Source of the DNA: Streptomyces sp. NBC_01275
GTDB taxonomy: Bacteria; Actinomycetota; Actinomycetes; Streptomycetales; Streptomycetaceae
Length of the DNA: 64,000 nt
Assembly (NCBI RefSeq): GCF_026340655.1
Contig: NZ_JAPEOZ010000001.1
Location: 8,866,001-8,930,000 of the forward strand
Direction of reading: 5' to 3'
Under the pieces are notes generated by a model. The model worked only from the letters and a program-made list of their open reading frames with translations, searched no databases and had not been told where the DNA came from. This document shows, piece by piece, positions 36,426 through 44,699 of the stretch. Numbering within the stretch: position 1 is the first letter of the stretch; every line of letters starts with the position of its first letter. The translations under genes were made by a program, and so were the position numbers.

Positions 36426-37925
36426 ATGTCTCGTGTCAGCCGTCGGCAACTTCTGCGTGGCGGAGTGTCGGTGCTGGCCGCGACGGCGCTGACGGCCCAC
36501 GGCGCTTCCGCCGCCGCGGGGCCGGGACGCGGCCCCGGGGGGCTCGCCGGCCCCGTCGGCCCCGTCGGTCCCGGGCGGGGCCGGGTCGGCGACCGCCTGT
36601 TGTCGCGGGTGATCAACGTGGCCGACCTCGGCGCGGTGGGCGACGGACGGACCGACGACAGCGCGGCCTTCGAGTTCGCCTACGCGCTCGCCGCCGCCCG
36701 GGTCTCCGGCGGGGTCGGGCGCACGGTGATCGAGATCCCGCCCGGCGAATACCTCATCACCCGCCCGCACGCGCTGCTGAACGGCGTGGCTCCGATGCAG
36801 CCGGCCAACGGACTGCGCTTCCAGGGTGCGGGCAAGCGCATGACCACCCTGGTCTTCCGTCCGCCCGTCGGCCCGGGCTCCTACCTCTGCCGCAACGAGG
36901 ACATCTGGTCCAACCTCTCCTTCGAACGGATGCAGTTCCGCTCGGCGACCCCGGGCGCGTCCTTCTTCAGCTCCTACTCCACCGGGCAGGCCCAGGACTA
37001 CCGGTTCTCGGAAGTCGAGTGGATGGGGGAGTGGGAGTACGGGCTCTCCCTGGCCGGCTCGGACACCAACTCGGAGATGCGGTGGGAGGCGTGCCGGGTC
37101 GGCGGCAGCTACCGCAGGGCGTTCCTCTACTCCGGACTCACCCGGTCCGAGCAGAGGGAGCCCAACGACCAGGACCAGTTCCTCAACTACTGGTTCACCG
37201 ACATGAAGGTCGAGTACCAGTGGGGCAACTTCCTCGAGTTCCCCTACGGCGGGTCGATCACCTGCCGGGGCGGCTCGTACATCATCACCGGCACCCGTCC
37301 GCAGAGCACCGAGGAGTACGGCACCACCAGCACGTTCTTCCGTTTCCCCGTCTCCCAGCACCATGACTCGGTACAGCGGTTCCACGCCCAGGACATCCGG
37401 TTCGAGGTGCGCAACCCGGACGCCAGGATCATCGACTGCACATGGAAGAGCGGCACGGTCCACTTCAGCGACTGCGACGACACCGGGCTCGCCTTCAAGG
37501 ACTTCTCCACCGACGTCCGTGCGCACCGCTACACGGTGGGTCCGCGGGGGCCGCTGATCCGGTACGACTCCTGTCAGTTGGTGGGCCGCCACGAGTACCG
37601 GCCGGCCGATCTCCGGACCGCCGTTCCGACCGTCGCCCGCTACGACATGTGTCTGCTGCGCAGCCACCCGGAGAACGAGTTCGCCGTCGCCGAGAGCGGC
37701 GGCCGGCCCGAGTTCGTGAGCTTCGTGGACTGCCTGGACGGGGACGGGAGCAAGGGCGGAGCGGGCGCGGACGCCGAGGCGCCCGCTCCGCCCGCCGCCG
37801 AGGCGGCGCCGACCGGCCCGGCAGCGCCCGAGAACCCGAACCCCGACCGGACGCCGCCGCCCGCCGATCCGGTCGTGCCCGCCACGAGCCCGCCGCCCAC
37901 CGCCGCGTCGGCGGCCGGCAGGTGA
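36426..37925 (+). CDS. Tat-exported right-handed beta-helix (pectate-lyase-3-like) protein
   Basis: 499 residues. The twin-arginine signal SRRQLLRGG is followed by a hydrophobic stretch and a Gly/Pro linker. The beta-helix domain begins with INVADLGAVGDGRTDDSAAF, the usual entry of pectate_lyase_3 proteins, and runs to about residue 435; a Pro/Ala-rich tail follows. Such proteins are often polysaccharide lyases or epimerases. ATG 36426 has GGGAGG at good spacing; ATG 36405 with GAAGG is an alternative. It closes the exopolysaccharide locus and may trim or modify the polymer. Confidence 0.82.
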   Translation: MSRVSRRQLLRGGVSVLAATALTAHGASAAAGPGRGPGGLAGPVGPVGPGRGRVGDRLLSRVINVADLGAVGDGRTDDSAAFEFAYALAAARVSGGVGRTVIEIPPGEYLITRPHALLNGVAPMQPANGLRFQGAGKRMTTLVFRPPVGPGSYLCRNEDIWSNLSFERMQFRSATPGASFFSSYSTGQAQDYRFSEVEWMGEWEYGLSLAGSDTNSEMRWEACRVGGSYRRAFLYSGLTRSEQREPNDQDQFLNYWFTDMKVEYQWGNFLEFPYGGSITCRGGSYIITGTRPQSTEEYGTTSTFFRFPVSQHHDSVQRFHAQDIRFEVRNPDARIIDCTWKSGTVHFSDCDDTGLAFKDFSTDVRAHRYTVGPRGPLIRYDSCQLVGRHEYRPADLRTAVPTVARYDMCLLRSHPENEFAVAESGGRPEFVSFVDCLDGDGSKGGAGADAEAPAPPAAEAAPTGPAAPENPNPDRTPPPADPVVPATSPPPTAASAAGR

Positions 37926-38084
37926 CAGGCCGGCCCGCGGCGGACCCCGGCCGCGCTGTACGGCGAGGACGGCGTGTACGGCGTGTACGGCACCCCGCGG
38001 GCCGTGTCGTCGAGCGGGCCGCCGGGCGGGCCCGGTGGAGCCTGGTGGAGTGGCCCGGCGGTCGCTCTCAGACGCGGTGCGGCC

Positions 38085-39047
38085 TCAGCGGGCCACGCTC
38101 AGCGACAGCGCGAAGCGGCCCGCGCGGTCGGTCCACCAGTGCGTCGACTCCAGCCCCGCGCCCGCGAGTTCGGCGCGTACTCCCTCCTGGCGGAACTTCG
38201 CCGACACCTCCGTGCGCAGCTCCTCGCCCGCCGCGAAGTCGACGGCGAGGTCCAGTGCGGGCACCTTCACCGTCTGGGCGACACGGGAGCGCAGCCGCAT
38301 CTCGATCCACTCGTTCTCCGGGTCCCAGAGGGCGACGTGGTCGAAGGAGCCGGGGTCGAAGTCGGCGCCCAGCTCACGGTTGACGACGGCCAGCACGTTC
38401 TTGTCGAACTGGGCCGTCACGCCCGCCGCGTCGTCGTACGCCCGTACCAGCACCTGCTCGTCCTTGACCAGGTCGGTGCCGAGCAGCAGTGCGTCGCCCG
38501 GTGAGAGCAGCGCGCGCACCGAGGCCAGGAACACCGCGCGCTCGGCGGGCAGCAGATTGCCGATGGTGCCGCCGAGGAAGGCGACCAGCCGTGGCCCCGG
38601 GGTGTCGGGGAGCACGAGCCGTGCGGTGAAGTCGGCGATGAGGGCGTGCACGTTCAGTCCGGGCCGCTCGGCGATCAGAGCCTGTCCGGCCTGGGTCAGG
38701 GCGCTCTCGCTGACGTCGACGGGCACATAGGTGTCGAGGTCGGTGAGCGCGTCGATCAGGATGCGGGTCTTCTCCGACGAGCCCGAGCCGAGCTCGACGA
38801 GCGTGCGGGCGCCGGCCGCGGCGGCGATCTCCCCGGCGCGGTCCACGAGGATCTCGCGCTCGGCGCGCGTCGGGTAGTACTCGGGCAACTCGGTGATCCG
38901 CTCGAAGAGTTCGCTGCCGTGCGCGTCGTAGAACCACTTCGGCGGGAGGGTCTTCGGGGTGGCGGTCAGGCCCCGCAGGACGTCCGCGCGCAGGGCGGCC
39001 TCCGTGGCGTCCTCGGGGAGGGTGCGGGTGATCTGGAACGGACTCAC
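38085..39047 (-). CDS. egtD: L-histidine N-alpha-methyltransferase
   Basis: 320 residues of the Methyltransf_33 family. LPEYYPTRAEREIL and LVELGSGSSEKTRILIDAL are strongly conserved in EgtD; FLGGTIGNLLPAER and the C-terminal FDHVALWDPENEWIEMRL complete the domain. It converts histidine to hercynine with three SAM molecules, the first step of ergothioneine synthesis. GTG 39047 overlaps the egtC stop (GTGA). It is last in the operon. Confidence 0.95.
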   Translation of the reverse strand: MSPFQITRTLPEDATEAALRADVLRGLTATPKTLPPKWFYDAHGSELFERITELPEYYPTRAEREILVDRAGEIAAAAGARTLVELGSGSSEKTRILIDALTDLDTYVPVDVSESALTQAGQALIAERPGLNVHALIADFTARLVLPDTPGPRLVAFLGGTIGNLLPAERAVFLASVRALLSPGDALLLGTDLVKDEQVLVRAYDDAAGVTAQFDKNVLAVVNRELGADFDPGSFDHVALWDPENEWIEMRLRSRVAQTVKVPALDLAVDFAAGEELRTEVSAKFRQEGVRAELAGAGLESTHWWTDRAGRFALSLSVAR

Positions 39048-39835
39048 GTGCCGGTCTCCTTGGGTGGTACGGGCGCCGCGTCCGCGCTCGGGTCCTTGAG
39101 CGGGGTGAGCAGGACGTCGGTGCGGCTCGCCGTGAGCAGGGTGCGGTCGGGCACTTCCCGCCAGCGCGGATCGTCGTCGTAGGGTTCGGACGCCACGACC
39201 GTGCGGCGGCCGGGCTCCGTCAGGTACCAGAGGGTGTCGCCCCAGGCGGTGGCGGTGATCGTCGTGCCGTCGGCGAGGAGCAGGTTGAGGCGGGAGCCGG
39301 GGGCCGCCTCGGCGACCTCCAGCACCGTGTCGGTCAGCGCCTGGCCCTGCGTGTCCCCGGCGCGCAGCCGGGCGAGGACCAGCGCCCACACGAACGCAGA
39401 GTCGTTGCGGGCCTCCATCGACAGCAGCTCGGCGGCCGGCAGGGACCGCGCGAGGGGTTCCAGGGAGCGCGGCCAGTCCGCGACCGCGCCGTTGTGGCTG
39501 AACAGCCAGGTCCCCGCGGCGAACGGCGCCGCCGCGGCCTCCCCGTCGGCCCCGGCCAGCGTCGCGTCCCGTACGGCGGCCAGCAGCGCGCCCGTGCGCA
39601 CGACCCGCGCCAGATCGGCGAAGGACAGGTCCGCCCAGATGGGCCCGGCGCGCCGGTACCGGGCCGGCGCCGGGTCGCCCTCGGCATACCAACCCACGCC
39701 GAAACCATCGGCGTTGACCGTCCCGTACCGCTGTCGCCGAGGCGCCCACGACTGGCGGTACAGGCTGTGCTCGGGCTCCACGAGAAGCCGCCCGAGCGGC
39801 TCCTCGGGCCCCAGGAAGGCGAGGTGACGGCACAT
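39044..39835 (-). CDS. egtC: Gamma-glutamyl-hercynylcysteine sulfoxide hydrolase
   Basis: 263 residues. It starts MCRHLAFLGP, with Cys2 as the N-terminal nucleophile of class II glutamine amidotransferases after Met removal. GTVNADGFGVGWY and FSHNGAVADW are the family's active-site segments. It removes glutamate from the hercynyl-gamma-glutamyl-cysteine sulfoxide made by EgtB. Start and stop overlap egtB (TGATG) and egtD (GTGA). Confidence 0.95.
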   Translation of the reverse strand: MCRHLAFLGPEEPLGRLLVEPEHSLYRQSWAPRRQRYGTVNADGFGVGWYAEGDPAPARYRRAGPIWADLSFADLARVVRTGALLAAVRDATLAGADGEAAAAPFAAGTWLFSHNGAVADWPRSLEPLARSLPAAELLSMEARNDSAFVWALVLARLRAGDTQGQALTDTVLEVAEAAPGSRLNLLLADGTTITATAWGDTLWYLTEPGRRTVVASEPYDDDPRWREVPDRTLLTASRTDVLLTPLKDPSADAAPVPPKETGT

Positions 39836-41169
39836 CAGGCGGCTCCCGAACGGGCCGTGCGGAACCCGGAGAAGATCTGCCGCCGGATCGGATGGTCCCA
39901 GTTGCGGAACGTGCCCCGGCAGGCCACCTGGTCCACCGCGAACGAACCGCCGCGCAGCACCTTGTACTCGGGCCCGAAGAACACCTCCGAGTACTCCTTG
40001 TACGGGAACGCCTGGAACCCGGGGTAGGGCAGGAAGTCGCTCGCCGTCCACTCCCAGACGTCGCCGATCAACTGCCGTACCCCTAGCGGGGATTCACCGG
40101 ACGGGTAGCTTCCCGCGGGGGCCGGGCGCAGATGGCGCTGGCCCAGGTTGGCGTGCTCGGGGGCGGGGTCGGAGTCGCCCCACGGATAGCGGGTCGAGCC
40201 GCCGGTCGCCGGGTCGAAGCGGGCCGCCTTCTCCCACTCGGTCTCGGTGGGCAGCCGGCGTCCGGCCCAGCGGGCGTAGGCGTCGGCCTCGTACCAGCAC
40301 ACGTGCAGCACCGGCTCGTCGCGCGGCACGACCTCGGTGACGCCGAAGCGGCGGCGCAGCCACGAGCCGGCGTCGCGGCGCCAGAACAGCGGCGCGTGGA
40401 TCGAGTTGCGGCGGATGTGGGCCCAGCCGTCCCTCGTCCACCAGCGCTGCTCTTCGTAGCCGCCGTCCTCGATGAACGCCTGGTAGGCGCCGTTGGTCAC
40501 CGGGGTCGTGTCGATGAAGAACGGCTCCACCTCGCGCCGGTGCGCGGGGCGTTCGTTGTCCAGCGCCCAGGGCTCGGCGGAGGCGCCCATGGTGAACGGG
40601 CCGCCGGGGACCAGGACTTCGGCCGGGCCGGTGAACAGCGGGGCCGGCTCCGGGTCGGGGGCGGTCAGGGCCGGTGGCCCCTTGCGGAGCTGATGGGTGA
40701 TCAGCATCGTCTCGTCGTGCTGCTGTTCGTGCTGGGCGATCATCCCGAAGGCGAAGGCGGCCTCCGTCAGCCGAGTGCCGTGGAAGTCGGCCGACTCCAG
40801 CACGTCCGTCACCCGGCCGCGCACCTCCGCCGCGTACGTGCGGGCCTCGGCGGGCGGCAGCAGCGGCAGTTTCGGCCGCTCGGCGCGCGGGTGCTCGAAG
40901 GCGTCGTACAGACCGTCGATCTCGGGGCGCATCGGGTCGCGGCCGGCCACCGCGCGCAGCAGCCACAGCTCCTCCTGGTTGCCGATGTGCGCGAGGTCCC
41001 AGACCAGCGGCGACATCAGCGGGGAGTGCTGGGCGGTGAGGTCGGGCTCGTCGACGCAGGTGGTGAGGAGCGTGGTGCGTTCACGGGCGGTCGTCAGGGT
41101 GGTCAGCGCCCGGGAGCGGAGCGTCTCGGCGTCCGGAGAGTCCAGGGAGTCGAGGGCGGGCTCGGTCAT
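39835..41169 (-). CDS. egtB: Ergothioneine sulfoxide synthase
   Basis: 444 residues: an N-terminal DinB-like domain with iron-binding histidines (DLAHIGNQEELWLLR, AQHEQQHDETML) and a C-terminal formylglycine-generating-enzyme-like domain (VPGGPFTMG, LPTETEWEKAARFDP, GDVWEWTASDF, KVLRGGSFA). It joins hercynine to gamma-glutamylcysteine with O2 using mononuclear iron. ATG 41169 overlaps the egtA stop by 4 bases. Confidence 0.95.
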   Translation of the reverse strand: MTEPALDSLDSPDAETLRSRALTTLTTARERTTLLTTCVDEPDLTAQHSPLMSPLVWDLAHIGNQEELWLLRAVAGRDPMRPEIDGLYDAFEHPRAERPKLPLLPPAEARTYAAEVRGRVTDVLESADFHGTRLTEAAFAFGMIAQHEQQHDETMLITHQLRKGPPALTAPDPEPAPLFTGPAEVLVPGGPFTMGASAEPWALDNERPAHRREVEPFFIDTTPVTNGAYQAFIEDGGYEEQRWWTRDGWAHIRRNSIHAPLFWRRDAGSWLRRRFGVTEVVPRDEPVLHVCWYEADAYARWAGRRLPTETEWEKAARFDPATGGSTRYPWGDSDPAPEHANLGQRHLRPAPAGSYPSGESPLGVRQLIGDVWEWTASDFLPYPGFQAFPYKEYSEVFFGPEYKVLRGGSFAVDQVACRGTFRNWDHPIRRQIFSGFRTARSGAA

Positions 41170-42470
41170 GGGCGGCGGTCCTTCCCGTACGCGCGGGCGT
41201 TCGTCTCGCGCAGGCGGTCGAGCTGGTCGTCGGCGGGGGTGCGTCCGGCGCGCACATAGCGCTCCAGATACGCCGTGACGGCGTCCACGACCCCGTCCGT
41301 GGCGCCGAGGCGGGGCAGGGCCTCCACGGCCGCCGTGAAGCAGACGACGGCGACCTCGTACAGCTCGGGGTCGGCGAGCCCGTATCGGGCCGCGTCGGTC
41401 CACAGCGGATTGTGCGGGGCGGGCAGCGGCACAGCCCGCTCGGCCAGGGGCTTCACGGCGCGGTAGGCGGCCTCGGCGGCCTCCGGGTCGTCGAACAGCG
41501 CCGTCGTCACCGCCAGCGGCACGATCCAGCCGTCCTCGCCGGGCTGCGCGTCGATCATGCGCAGCTCCAGGTGGCCGCGCGGTCTGACCGGCGGGAACAG
41601 CGTGCTGATGTGGTAGTCGAGGTCCTCCCGGGTCGGCTCTCCCGTCCGGGTCCACTCCCGGAACGTCAGCCGCTCGGGCACGTCCCACGGACCGTTGTCG
41701 CGCCGTACGCACATCACCGGCGCGTCCAGCACGTGCCGGGCCCAGGCCGTGCGCGGCTCGGCGTCCAGTGCGGGCGCGCCCGCGCGGTCGGCGCCGATCT
41801 CCGTCCACAGCAGCTGCCGGGTGGAGAGCCAGCCGGTGGGGGCGCTCTGCAGGACGGGGGAGTTGGCGAACGCGGCCACCAGGACCGCGCCCAGGGTGTG
41901 CGCCAGCCACCAGCGCCGCCCGTGCCCCAGCGGGCCGGGCTCCTCGTGGCCGGCGTCCAGGCAGACCTGCACGGAGGCCGAGGTGCACATCATGGCCCGG
42001 CCGGCCGGGCCGGTGCGGTCGAGATACGCCTCCATGGCGTCGTAGCGGGGCTCGTGCAGGAACCGGCGGGGGGTGTGCCAGGGGTCCGTGCCGAGGCCGG
42101 TGAGGACGAGGCCGAGGTCCCGCAGGACCGTGCGGACGGCGTCCAGGTCGGCGGAGACGGTGCCGATGCACTCCATCAGGGAGGCGGCGGGCGGCGAGCT
42201 GAGCTCCAGCTGGCCGCCGGGTTCGACGGTGAGCGCCGACCCGAGGGGCACGGTCTCCAGTGCGGCGTAGGCCGCCGCGAGCCGTTGCGGTGTCACGGTG
42301 AGCTGCGGTCCGCGCAGCTCGTGGACGAGCCATTCGAGCTCCACCCCGACCGTGCGGGGCGGGCCTGTCTTGAAGCAGATGCCCCTGACGAGGGCCTCCA
42401 CCTCGGCTTCGGTGAGGGCTGTACGGGGCTCCGTACAGTCGCCCACCGAGGTGTTCGACGAATCGGACAT
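41166..42470 (-). CDS. egtA: Glutamate-cysteine ligase of ergothioneine synthesis
   Basis: 434 residues of the GCS2 type: VGVELEWLVH, EPGGQLELSSPP, MMCTSASVQVCLDAG and HLELRMIDAQPGEDGW are conserved substrate and metal-site segments. It makes gamma-glutamylcysteine for EgtB; actinomycetes have a separate MshC route for mycothiol. ATG 42470 is chosen because the family N-terminus starts shortly after; the longer frame is not conserved in character. It heads the operon egtA-B-C-D; a separate EgtE lyase gene is not present, as in many streptomycetes. Confidence 0.94.
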   Translation of the reverse strand: MSDSSNTSVGDCTEPRTALTEAEVEALVRGICFKTGPPRTVGVELEWLVHELRGPQLTVTPQRLAAAYAALETVPLGSALTVEPGGQLELSSPPAASLMECIGTVSADLDAVRTVLRDLGLVLTGLGTDPWHTPRRFLHEPRYDAMEAYLDRTGPAGRAMMCTSASVQVCLDAGHEEPGPLGHGRRWWLAHTLGAVLVAAFANSPVLQSAPTGWLSTRQLLWTEIGADRAGAPALDAEPRTAWARHVLDAPVMCVRRDNGPWDVPERLTFREWTRTGEPTREDLDYHISTLFPPVRPRGHLELRMIDAQPGEDGWIVPLAVTTALFDDPEAAEAAYRAVKPLAERAVPLPAPHNPLWTDAARYGLADPELYEVAVVCFTAAVEALPRLGATDGVVDAVTAYLERYVRAGRTPADDQLDRLRETNARAYGKDRRP

Positions 42471-42646
42471 GTCGGGATCCTCCTGAGATTCCACCATGCC
42501 ACTGGTCCGGCCTCGGTGCGGCCGGACCGGCATCTCTCGTCCCACCCAAGACGCTCGCATGGAATCGCACAAGGGTGCAAAACCGGTCTTTCGGGACCCG
42601 GGAAACTCTGTTGCACCGCCTGTCCAGCATCGCTCACGATGCGTTC

Positions 42647-42736
42647 ATGAGCACGACGGGGGAGACGGGGGAGACGGGCGGGGCGTGCGGCGCCGCGCGC
42701 CGCGCGGCCATGGCGTCCACGGGGGTGGCGCCATGA
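42647..42736 (+). other. Possible 29-codon leader ORF overlapping the PARG-like gene start
   Basis: ATG 42647 opens a 29-codon frame rich in Gly, Thr and Ala that ends with TGA inside the next start (ATGA, 42733-42736). It lacks a good ribosome site, so it may be a chance frame; if translated it would couple to the downstream gene. Confidence 0.3.
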
Positions 42737-43596
42737 GCGCGCGGCTGCGCGGGATCGCGCGCGGGACGGAGGAGATCGTCGCGGCGGGCGGCTACCGCGC
42801 GTCCGACGGGCGCGAGGTGTCCCTCGCCGCGGCGGTCGAGGCCGCCCGGGCGGGGACGCGGATGCTGGGACCGGGGCCGGTGCAGACGCCGGAGACCCCG
42901 CCCACGTCGCCGCCCACGTCGCCGCCCGGGTCGCCGCCCGTGGACCCGTTCGTCGAGGTCACGGGGGAGAGCAGTCTGGAGGCCGCCCGCAGGCTCGCGG
43001 ACGTGCCGGTGGCCGTTCTGAACTTCTCCTCCGCGCGCAATCCGGGAGGCGGTTACCTCAACGGCGCGCAGGCGCAGGAGGAGGCCCTGTGCCGGGCCTC
43101 CGCGCTGTACACGTGCCTGCTGGGGGCGCGCGAGTTCTACGACCACCACCGCGCCCACCGCGACCCGTTCTACACCGACCGGGTCATCCACTCACCGGCC
43201 GTGCCCGTCTTCCGCGACGACCGGGGCCGCCTGCTGGACGAGCCGTACACCGCCGGATTCCTGACCGCCGCCGCGCCGAACGCGGGCGTGGTGCTGCGTA
43301 CGGCCCCGGAGCGCGCCGCCGAGCTGCCGCGCGCCCTGGCCGTGCGTGCCGAGCGGGTCCTGGAGACGGCCGCCGCGCACGGCTACCGGCGGCTGGTGCT
43401 GGGCGCGTGGGGCTGCGGGGTGTTCCGCAACGACCCCGCGCAGGTGGCAGAAGCGTTCAAGGCGCTGCTGGGCCCCGGCGGGCGGTTCGGGCGGACCTTC
43501 GAGCACGTGGTGTTCGGGGTGCTGGACCGGACGCCGGGGAGCACGGTACGGGGCGCCTTCGAGGAGGCGTTCGCCCCGCTCCAGAGCCTGTCCTAG
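42733..43596 (+). CDS. Bacterial poly(ADP-ribose) glycohydrolase-like protein (TIGR02452/DUF2263)
   Basis: 287 residues. The macrodomain-like fold has the PARG signature GGG-x7-QEE (GGG at 105-107, QEE at 115-117), and RLVLGAWGCGVFRNDP later in the domain. Family knowledge: bacterial PARGs remove ADP-ribose chains. A Pro/Thr/Ser repeat (PPTSPPTSPPGSPP, about 56-69) interrupts the N-terminal part. GGGGGTGG precedes ATG 42733. It diverges from the egt operon and converges on the next gene with a 4-base overlap. Confidence 0.87.
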   Translation: MSARLRGIARGTEEIVAAGGYRASDGREVSLAAAVEAARAGTRMLGPGPVQTPETPPTSPPTSPPGSPPVDPFVEVTGESSLEAARRLADVPVAVLNFSSARNPGGGYLNGAQAQEEALCRASALYTCLLGAREFYDHHRAHRDPFYTDRVIHSPAVPVFRDDRGRLLDEPYTAGFLTAAAPNAGVVLRTAPERAAELPRALAVRAERVLETAAAHGYRRLVLGAWGCGVFRNDPAQVAEAFKALLGPGGRFGRTFEHVVFGVLDRTPGSTVRGAFEEAFAPLQSLS

Positions 43597-44051
43597 TCGA
43601 ACCGCACGCAGATCGGCACCGGCAGTCTGGGCGACCAGGTCCGGGTGCTCCAGTCGTACGCCTGGGCGTAGCCGTTGTTGCCCGGTGCGCAGGGCGAGGC
43701 GATGGTCGTCTCCACGGAGATGCCTCCGCCCGGAATGAAGAGGCGTTTCTCGGCGAACACCGTCCGCTCGAAGGCGATCCTGCCGGTGTTGAACTTGACC
43801 GCGAGATAGACGCGGCCGCCGAGGGTGAAGTTGCCTCCGGCGATCCTGAGGTGCTTGTTGAACTCGAAATTGAAGAGGTAGGGCTGCGGAGCCCTCGTGA
43901 CGGCGGCCGTCGTGTCCTGCGGTGCGAGCGGTACGGCGGGGGCGGCCGTCGCGAGGGGCGCGGCGCCGAGCGTCGCGGCGACCGCGGCCGTGACCGCGGT
44001 GATCCAGAGGCGTCGGACGGCAGGCCGGGACGGTCGTCGGAGCGTACGCAT
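43593..44051 (-). CDS. Small exported protein of unknown function
   Basis: 152 residues with a twin-Arg-containing basic N-terminus and a Sec-type hydrophobic segment ending near PLATAAPAV (about residue 38). The mature part is beta-rich (FNFEFNKHLRIAGGNFTLGG, RIAFERTVFAEKRLFIPGGG) with two cysteines that could pair. I do not recognise a family. The start is ATG 44051. It ends within the PARG-like gene's stop on the other strand. Confidence 0.65.
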   Translation of the reverse strand: MRTLRRPSRPAVRRLWITAVTAAVAATLGAAPLATAAPAVPLAPQDTTAAVTRAPQPYLFNFEFNKHLRIAGGNFTLGGRVYLAVKFNTGRIAFERTVFAEKRLFIPGGGISVETTIASPCAPGNNGYAQAYDWSTRTWSPRLPVPICVRFD

Positions 44052-44208
44052 GACTACTCCCAGAGACGAGTGGTGGGGGGATGCGCCGGACCCGGGTGCG
44101 CGCCTGCCCCTCTACGGGGGCGGTTTCCTGCTCCTTTTCCAGCCTAGGCCCGGCGTCCGACCCCTTCAACTCGCGGGCCGCACCCCTGCGAGCAGCCCTG
44201 ACGGGGTC

Positions 44209-44655
44209 TCAGGTCCAGCCGTAGCGCTCGTGGAGCCGGTGTCGCACCAGGTTGAACCGCATCCGGTCCAGCGCGCACGCCTCCCGGCGCATGCCGTCCT
44301 CGTGCAGCCGCAGCACCCGGTCGACGTCCACCCACGAGTCGCGCCCGGTCCGGTCCCAGGGCCCGCTGCCGATCGCCACCCACTCCCGGTCGCCGTCATG
44401 GCGCTTGCTGGAGAGCTGTACGGCGAGGAAGGTGCCGCCCGCCTCACGGGCGACGACGAGCACCGGGCGGTCCTTGCCGCGGCCGTCGTTCTCCTCGTAG
44501 GGCACCCAGGTCCAGACGATCTCGCCGGGGTCGGGGTCGCCGTCGTGCGCGGGGGAGTACTCGGTGCGCACGGGGCCGACCTCGCGGGCGTCGGCCTCGG
44601 TCGTGGCGGAGGGGCCGGAGCGGCCCGGGACGTCTTCATCGGTAAACGCGGTCAC
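44209..44655 (-). CDS. MazF/PemK-family toxin-like protein
   Basis: 148 residues. The core begins at about residue 42 with GEIVWTWVPYEENDGRGKDRPVLVV, the PemK/MazF beta-barrel opening, and includes LSSKRHDGDREWVAIG. Family knowledge: MazF/PemK are mRNA interferases. There is no antitoxin gene next to it and it has a 40-residue acidic N-terminal extension, so it may be a domesticated or stand-alone member. GTG 44655 follows AAGGTG; both lie in a 16-bp inverted repeat. Confidence 0.75.
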   Translation of the reverse strand: MTAFTDEDVPGRSGPSATTEADAREVGPVRTEYSPAHDGDPDPGEIVWTWVPYEENDGRGKDRPVLVVAREAGGTFLAVQLSSKRHDGDREWVAIGSGPWDRTGRDSWVDVDRVLRLHEDGMRREACALDRMRFNLVRHRLHERYGWT

Positions 44656-44688
44656 GGGGGCACCTTAAGGGCTGCCCCCGTGACCGCG
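44647..44688. terminator. 16-bp inverted repeat covering the start of the MazF-like gene
   Basis: Arms 44647-44662 and 44673-44688 are perfectly complementary with a 10-base loop. It can be the terminator of the flotillin gene. In the minus-strand RNA the GTG start of the MazF-like gene is inside the stem and part of its ribosome site in the loop, so it may also control translation, or act as an operator. Confidence 0.75.
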
Positions 44689-44699
44689 TCGTCAGCGGG

